From Bacillota bacterium (GTDB lineage Bacteria; Bacillota; Clostridia; Lachnospirales; Lachnospiraceae), in assembly GCA_023392615.1 (NCBI GenBank), contig JAEVYT010000040.1, forward strand, positions 29,919 through 93,918: 64,000 nt of DNA. The letters are read 5' to 3'. Position 1 is the first letter of the stretch. Each line of letters starts with the position of its first letter. Shown here one piece after another: positions 60,885 to 64,000 of this stretch. The notes beneath the pieces were generated by a model. It made no database searches. It saw only the letters and a list, made by a program, of their open reading frames with translations, and was not told where the DNA came from. The position numbers and the translations under genes were made by a program.

Positions 60885-61670
60885 ATGGATTATAGAGACA
60901 GTATCCCTACTAAAGTAAGAGAATTAATTCGTAGGGGAGAAATCACATCACCTACTCCGGGAATGTGTGGCGGATATGCGCAGGCTAATCTGGTTATATT
61001 ACCCAAGGAATTTGCATACGATTTTCTATTATTTGCTCAACGAAACCCCAAGTCATGCCCCATTTTGGAGGTGTTGGACGAAGGAGAAAGATTAGTAAGA
61101 ATCATGGCATCTAATTCTGACATTGCCACAGATATTCCAAAATACCGCGTCTATGAATATGGCAAACTAACTGGTGAATATTCTGATGTTTCTACATTTT
61201 GGAGAAGTGATTTTGTCACCTTTTTGATTGGTTGCAGTTTTTCTTTTGAAGAAGAATTACTCCAATCCGGTATTACAGTAAGACATATCGAGGAACAATG
61301 CAATGTTCCGATGTATATGACGAATATTCCATGTGAAAAGGCAGGTATCTTCTCGGGGAATATGGTAGTAAGTATGAGACCGATTCCATATGAGGATATA
61401 CCGAAAGCAGTATCCGTAACCGCTGCTATGCCTAGAGTGCACGGAGCACCGATACATATAGGAGATCCTGCTTATATCGGAATATTAGATGTTAATAAAC
61501 CGGATTTTGGTGATAGAGTAACGATAAAAGAGGGAGAAGTTCCTGTGTTTTGGCCCTGTGGTGTGACACCTCAGGCAGCACTCATGGCATCTAAACCCCC
61601 ATTTGCGATTACGCATGCACCGGGGCATATGTTTATAACTGATGTAAAAAATGTTGAGCTTAAGCTTTAG
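60885..61670 (+). CDS. DUF1445 protein (putative hydro-lyase / D-glutamate cyclase N-half)
   Basis: 261 residues with the DUF1445 signatures SPTPGMCGGYAQANLVILPK, DIATDIPKYRVYEYGKLTGE, WRSDFVTFLIGCSFSFEEEL, CNVPMYMTNIPCEKAG and HIGDPAYIGI. The bacterial family is annotated putative hydro-lyase (YcsI), but it matches the N-terminal half of animal D-glutamate cyclase and is often found with pxp genes. Two conserved Cys are visible. It may catalyse cyclisation or dehydration; substrate remains inference. GGGAGGT precedes the ATG. Confidence 0.9.
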   Translation: MDYRDSIPTKVRELIRRGEITSPTPGMCGGYAQANLVILPKEFAYDFLLFAQRNPKSCPILEVLDEGERLVRIMASNSDIATDIPKYRVYEYGKLTGEYSDVSTFWRSDFVTFLIGCSFSFEEELLQSGITVRHIEEQCNVPMYMTNIPCEKAGIFSGNMVVSMRPIPYEDIPKAVSVTAAMPRVHGAPIHIGDPAYIGILDVNKPDFGDRVTIKEGEVPVFWPCGVTPQAALMASKPPFAITHAPGHMFITDVKNVELKL

Positions 61671-61716
61671 TTGTTAGATCATTTAATTGAACTGCCGTAG
61701 GCAGTATGGAGGCCAC

Positions 61717-62472
61717 ATGTATCAAATTGATTTAAATTGTGATTTGGGTGAAAGTTTTGGAAGATATACATTAGGGATGGATGAGGAAGTGATTCCATTT
61801 ATCTCTTCTGCTAATATAGCCTGTGGTTATCATGCCTCAGATCCATTAATTATGGAAAAGACAGTAAAGCTTTGTAAGACAAATGGGGTGCATATCGGTG
61901 CGCACACCGGGTTTCCTGATTTACTTGGATTCGGCAGAAGAAATATGAACTTATCAGGGCAGGAAGCGAAAACCTATACCATGTACCAGATAGGTGCATT
62001 AAATGCTTTTTGTCAGGCAGCAGGGGTACCCCTTAGTCATGTAAAGCCACATGGTGCATTTTATAACATGGCTGCGAAAGATTACGACTTGGCTTGTTCC
62101 ATCTGTGAGGGAATAGCACTGGTTGATCCCACAATAATGCTGTTAGGACTTAGTAACAGTCAGATGGAAAAGGCTGCAAAGACGGTAGGATTAGCCTTTA
62201 AGCAGGAGGTATTTGCTGATAGAGCCTACGAAGAGGATGGTAGTTTGGTTGCCAGAACGAAGCCGGGAGCAATGATCGAGGATGAGGATGTTGCAATAAG
62301 CAGGGTCATAGCTATGGTTAAATATGGTAAGGTTACTGCGATCAGTGGTAAGGAGATACCTCTTCAGGCAGATTCCGTATGTGTACATGGTGATGGTGCT
62401 AAGGCACTAGAATTTGTAAAAAAGATACGTCATGCATTAGAGGAAGAAAAAATCGAGGTAAAACCTTTATAA
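61717..62472 (+). CDS. pxpA: 5-oxoprolinase subunit PxpA (LamB/YcsF family)
   Basis: 251 residues: IDLNCDLGESFGRYTLGMDE, ISSANIACGYHASDP, HIGAHTGFPDLLGFGRR, HVKPHGAFYNMA, EVFADRAYEEDGSLVAR and VCVHGDGAKALEFV. PxpA is the third subunit of 5-oxoprolinase. Start 61717 is 4 nt from GGAGG, slightly tight, but gives the standard MYQIDLNCDLGES start. Last gene of the operon. Confidence 0.95.
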   Translation: MYQIDLNCDLGESFGRYTLGMDEEVIPFISSANIACGYHASDPLIMEKTVKLCKTNGVHIGAHTGFPDLLGFGRRNMNLSGQEAKTYTMYQIGALNAFCQAAGVPLSHVKPHGAFYNMAAKDYDLACSICEGIALVDPTIMLLGLSNSQMEKAAKTVGLAFKQEVFADRAYEEDGSLVARTKPGAMIEDEDVAISRVIAMVKYGKVTAISGKEIPLQADSVCVHGDGAKALEFVKKIRHALEEEKIEVKPL

Positions 62473-62535
62473 ACATGCTTGATAACATTTCTAAAATATG
62501 CTATATTTGTATGGATGAGAAAAATATATATGACA

Positions 62536-62714
62536 TTAAAAGGGAGTAGCTGCCTTTCTTATAGGTGATAAAGTCAACATACTGGTCATAGACCTGGCTT
62601 TATCGTGACTGATTTCAGTCAAGTGAGACTTTTAACACAACGAATATATTACTTATTATCTTTTTTGAGAAAAGGTAATGAGCAATGTATTTCTTGTGTT
62701 AGAGGTCTTTTTTT
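62536..62714 (+). promoter_or_regulatory. yybP-ykoY manganese riboswitch with terminator
   Basis: P1 is perfect: TTAAAAG (62536-62542) with CTTTTAA (62629-62635). Between them are the conserved AGGGAGTAGC (62541-62550) at the 5' side and CAAGTGAGACTTT at the 3' side, the yybP-ykoY signature. The 3' P1 strand, within 62626-62640, can instead pair with 62694-62708 (TTGTGTTAGAGGTCT), followed by seven T. Aptamer and terminator are thus mutually exclusive: metal binding should favour read-through, an ON switch for the GDT1-family gene. It accounts for most of the 310-bp gap 62473-62782. Confidence 0.88.
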
Positions 62715-62782
62715 GTACTGAAATTGTTACTAGCATATGAGGGATAAGATTTCTTCCGAAAAAATTAAAGGAGGTTATTATA

Positions 62783-63472
62783 ATGTCGGATTTTCTAACT
62801 GCATTACTATTTGTTGTTGTTGCTGAAATGGGGGACAAGACCCAGCTGTTAGCAATGGCTATGGCAAGTAAGTATAAGGCAAGTAAGGTTATGGTTGGAG
62901 TTTTAATTGCAACAATTTTCAATCATGCGCTTGCGGTAGGAGTGGGTAGTTATCTCAATACTTTCATACCACCGGATGCAATTAAAATTGTGGCTGCGAT
63001 ATCTTTTCTGCTATTCGGTTTATGGACGTTAAGAGGGGATAAATTGGATGAGGATAAGAAAAAGAAATCAAAATTTGGGCCAATCGTAACAGTAGCGATT
63101 GCTTTCTTCATAGCAGAAATGGGTGATAAGACGCAATTGATGACGATATCTATTGCGGCAAAAAGCCACCTCCCACTCTTTGTATTAATGGGAACCACGG
63201 TTGGTATGTTAATCGCAGACGGAATTGGAATCTTAGGTGGAGCTTGGATGGCAAAACATGTCCCAGAAAAATATATTAAGTGGGGTGCTGGTATTATCTT
63301 TCTATTCTTCGGTGTTATTACTCTTTATGAAGCAGTTCCTGCTTGGATGCACAATCCGATTTATATAGTATTATTTATGTTTCTACTAGCACTTGGTATC
63401 TATCTTGTCGGGATAAAATTCGCATATAATGATTCATATGGTCAAACAGAGTTATCTGAAGATATTGAATAA
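62783..63472 (+). CDS. TMEM165/GDT1-family manganese exporter
   Basis: 229 residues, about six membrane segments in two homologous halves. Each half has the cation-binding motif EMGDKTQL (about residues 15 and 113). Bacterial members export Mn2+ and protect from Mn overload. The upstream yybP-ykoY riboswitch directly supports Mn as substrate. AAAGGAGG precedes the ATG. A separate transcript from the pxp operon. Confidence 0.93.
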   Translation: MSDFLTALLFVVVAEMGDKTQLLAMAMASKYKASKVMVGVLIATIFNHALAVGVGSYLNTFIPPDAIKIVAAISFLLFGLWTLRGDKLDEDKKKKSKFGPIVTVAIAFFIAEMGDKTQLMTISIAAKSHLPLFVLMGTTVGMLIADGIGILGGAWMAKHVPEKYIKWGAGIIFLFFGVITLYEAVPAWMHNPIYIVLFMFLLALGIYLVGIKFAYNDSYGQTELSEDIE

Positions 63473-63490
63473 AGTTTTAGATGTTTAGTG

Positions 63491-63613
63491 GAAGGGGATT
63501 TACAGAATAAATAATTATTAAGTAAGATGTCAATTACCTTTATAGACTGAAAAATAGTTTATAAGGCAAATAACAGTACTAGTATCAATTATTTGTTTTG
63601 TAGAATCCCCTTC
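63491..63613. repeat. 123-bp inverted-repeat element between convergent genes
   Basis: GAAGGGGATT...AATAATTA (63491-63517) is an imperfect inverted repeat of 63587-63613 over about 27 bp. A second nested inverted repeat (CCTTTATAGACT against AGTTTATAAGG, about 63557-63586) lies inside. It may serve as bidirectional terminator or be a MITE-like relic; no target duplication seen. Confidence 0.6.
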
Positions 63614-63661
63614 TTACGTTTTTATATTAAATATTTATTTGCAATTACTTGTTTGATAAAT

Positions 63662-64000
63662 TTACATACTAGTTAAGAGGATGATTAAGGCAACAATGAC
63701 AGCACTAGTAAACATTATAGAAAGTAGTATCATACATTGAATTCTAGCGGTGATATACCTACAGATTCTTGCCCACCATTTCCATGTAGGAGTATCACAT
63801 GGTTCTTCAGGATTGCACGGATCACAAGGCCATAAACCACACCAATAAGGACATGTGGTGGTAGTCGGACAATGAGTTGTGGTTGGACAATGTGTTGTTG
63901 TAGTGGTGGTAGTTGGACAATGTGTTGTCGTAGTGGTAGTAGTTGGACAATGCGTCGTCGTAGTGGTGGTAGTCGGACAATGAGTCGTAGTGGTGGTAGT
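63662..64000 (-). CDS. Thr-rich THCP-repeat surface protein, C-terminal part
   Basis: The minus-strand frame is open from the right edge to TAA at 63662-63664, giving 112 residues of an incomplete gene. It starts with repeats of 6-7 Thr followed by His-Cys-Pro. The DNA units at 63885, 63915, 63945 and 63975 are exactly 30 bp apart, then one short 18-bp unit. A Cys/Trp/Pro-rich segment (CPYWCGLWPCDPCNPEEPCD) follows, then TWKWWARICRY and a hydrophobic C-terminal helix (about the last 28 residues). Looks like an envelope or spore-surface protein anchored by its C-terminus; not recognised. Confidence 0.75.
   Translation of the reverse strand, partial: TTTTTTHCPTTTTTTTHCPTTTTTTTHCPTTTTTTTHCPTTTHCPTTTTCPYWCGLWPCDPCNPEEPCDTPTWKWWARICRYITARIQCMILLSIMFTSAVIVALIILLTSM

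Noticed and set aside
63867..64000. Regular 30-bp repeats at the right edge, considered as a CRISPR array
   Set aside because: The units are continuous, in frame, and encode THCP/poly-Thr with no unique spacers; they are a protein-coding repeat.

Overview
The window is AT-rich, densely coded Firmicutes chromosome. It most resembles a spore-forming member of the Lachnospiraceae related to Lachnoclostridium (Clostridium) phytofermentans. Reasons are the prmC-prfA order behind a DUF1385 gene, an infC-rpmI-rplT operon, an intracellular GH94 cellobiose phosphorylase, two tandem Csp-type subtilases, the archaeal-type aspartate-semialdehyde dehydrogenase and a type III pantothenate kinase. I see no prophage, intact insertion sequence, rRNA operon or CRISPR array. 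The assignment rests on gene content and remembered protein similarity, not on a search.

1-12 kb is housekeeping: the end of a DUF1385 protein, prmC, prfA, a SpoU-type rRNA methyltransferase, an NfeD-like protein, an LtaS-like sulfatase-fold enzyme, a patatin, argF behind candidate ArgR boxes, coaX, dusB and asd. 12-19 kb holds two membrane-anchored proteins on the minus strand with a 6S-like rod RNA candidate between them. Cellobiose phosphorylase, a CPBP protease, an unexplained promoter-to-terminator unit and an ECF S component follow. 19.7-29 kb has the infC operon (probable AUU start and leader terminator), paired subtilases, a LiaF-like/DUF4097 pair, a D,D-carboxypeptidase and another CPBP protease. 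29-36 kb carries a YbjQ protein, a CDF exporter, a frameshifted amidohydrolase, tRNA-Gln(CTG), a lipoprotein with a decayed paralogue nearby, and a BlaI/BlaR1-type pair with two operators.

36-43 kb is a wall teichoic acid block: TarI, TarJ and three TagF/TarL-family polymer transferases. 43-50 kb has a small Cys-rich protein beside RtcB, a polar amino-acid ABC transporter, an XRE-cupin regulator, a class III aminotransferase and a cytidylate-kinase-like protein. A 225-bp inverted-repeat element and a minus-strand M42 peptidase come next.

51.8-62.5 kb is the most interesting part. It is an apparent eleven-gene operon: a LIV-type transporter, a second cytidylate-kinase-like protein, a D-amino-acid transaminase, a DUF4392 protein, PxpB, PxpC, a DUF1445 protein and PxpA. 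The DUF4392 and DUF1445 proteins correspond to the two halves of animal mitochondrial D-glutamate cyclase, and PxpABC is bacterial 5-oxoprolinase. The locus therefore reads as uptake and interconversion of D-amino acids, D-glutamate and 5-oxoproline into glutamate. The window ends with a yybP-ykoY manganese riboswitch driving a GDT1-family Mn exporter, and the 3' end of a gene with Thr-rich THCP repeats.
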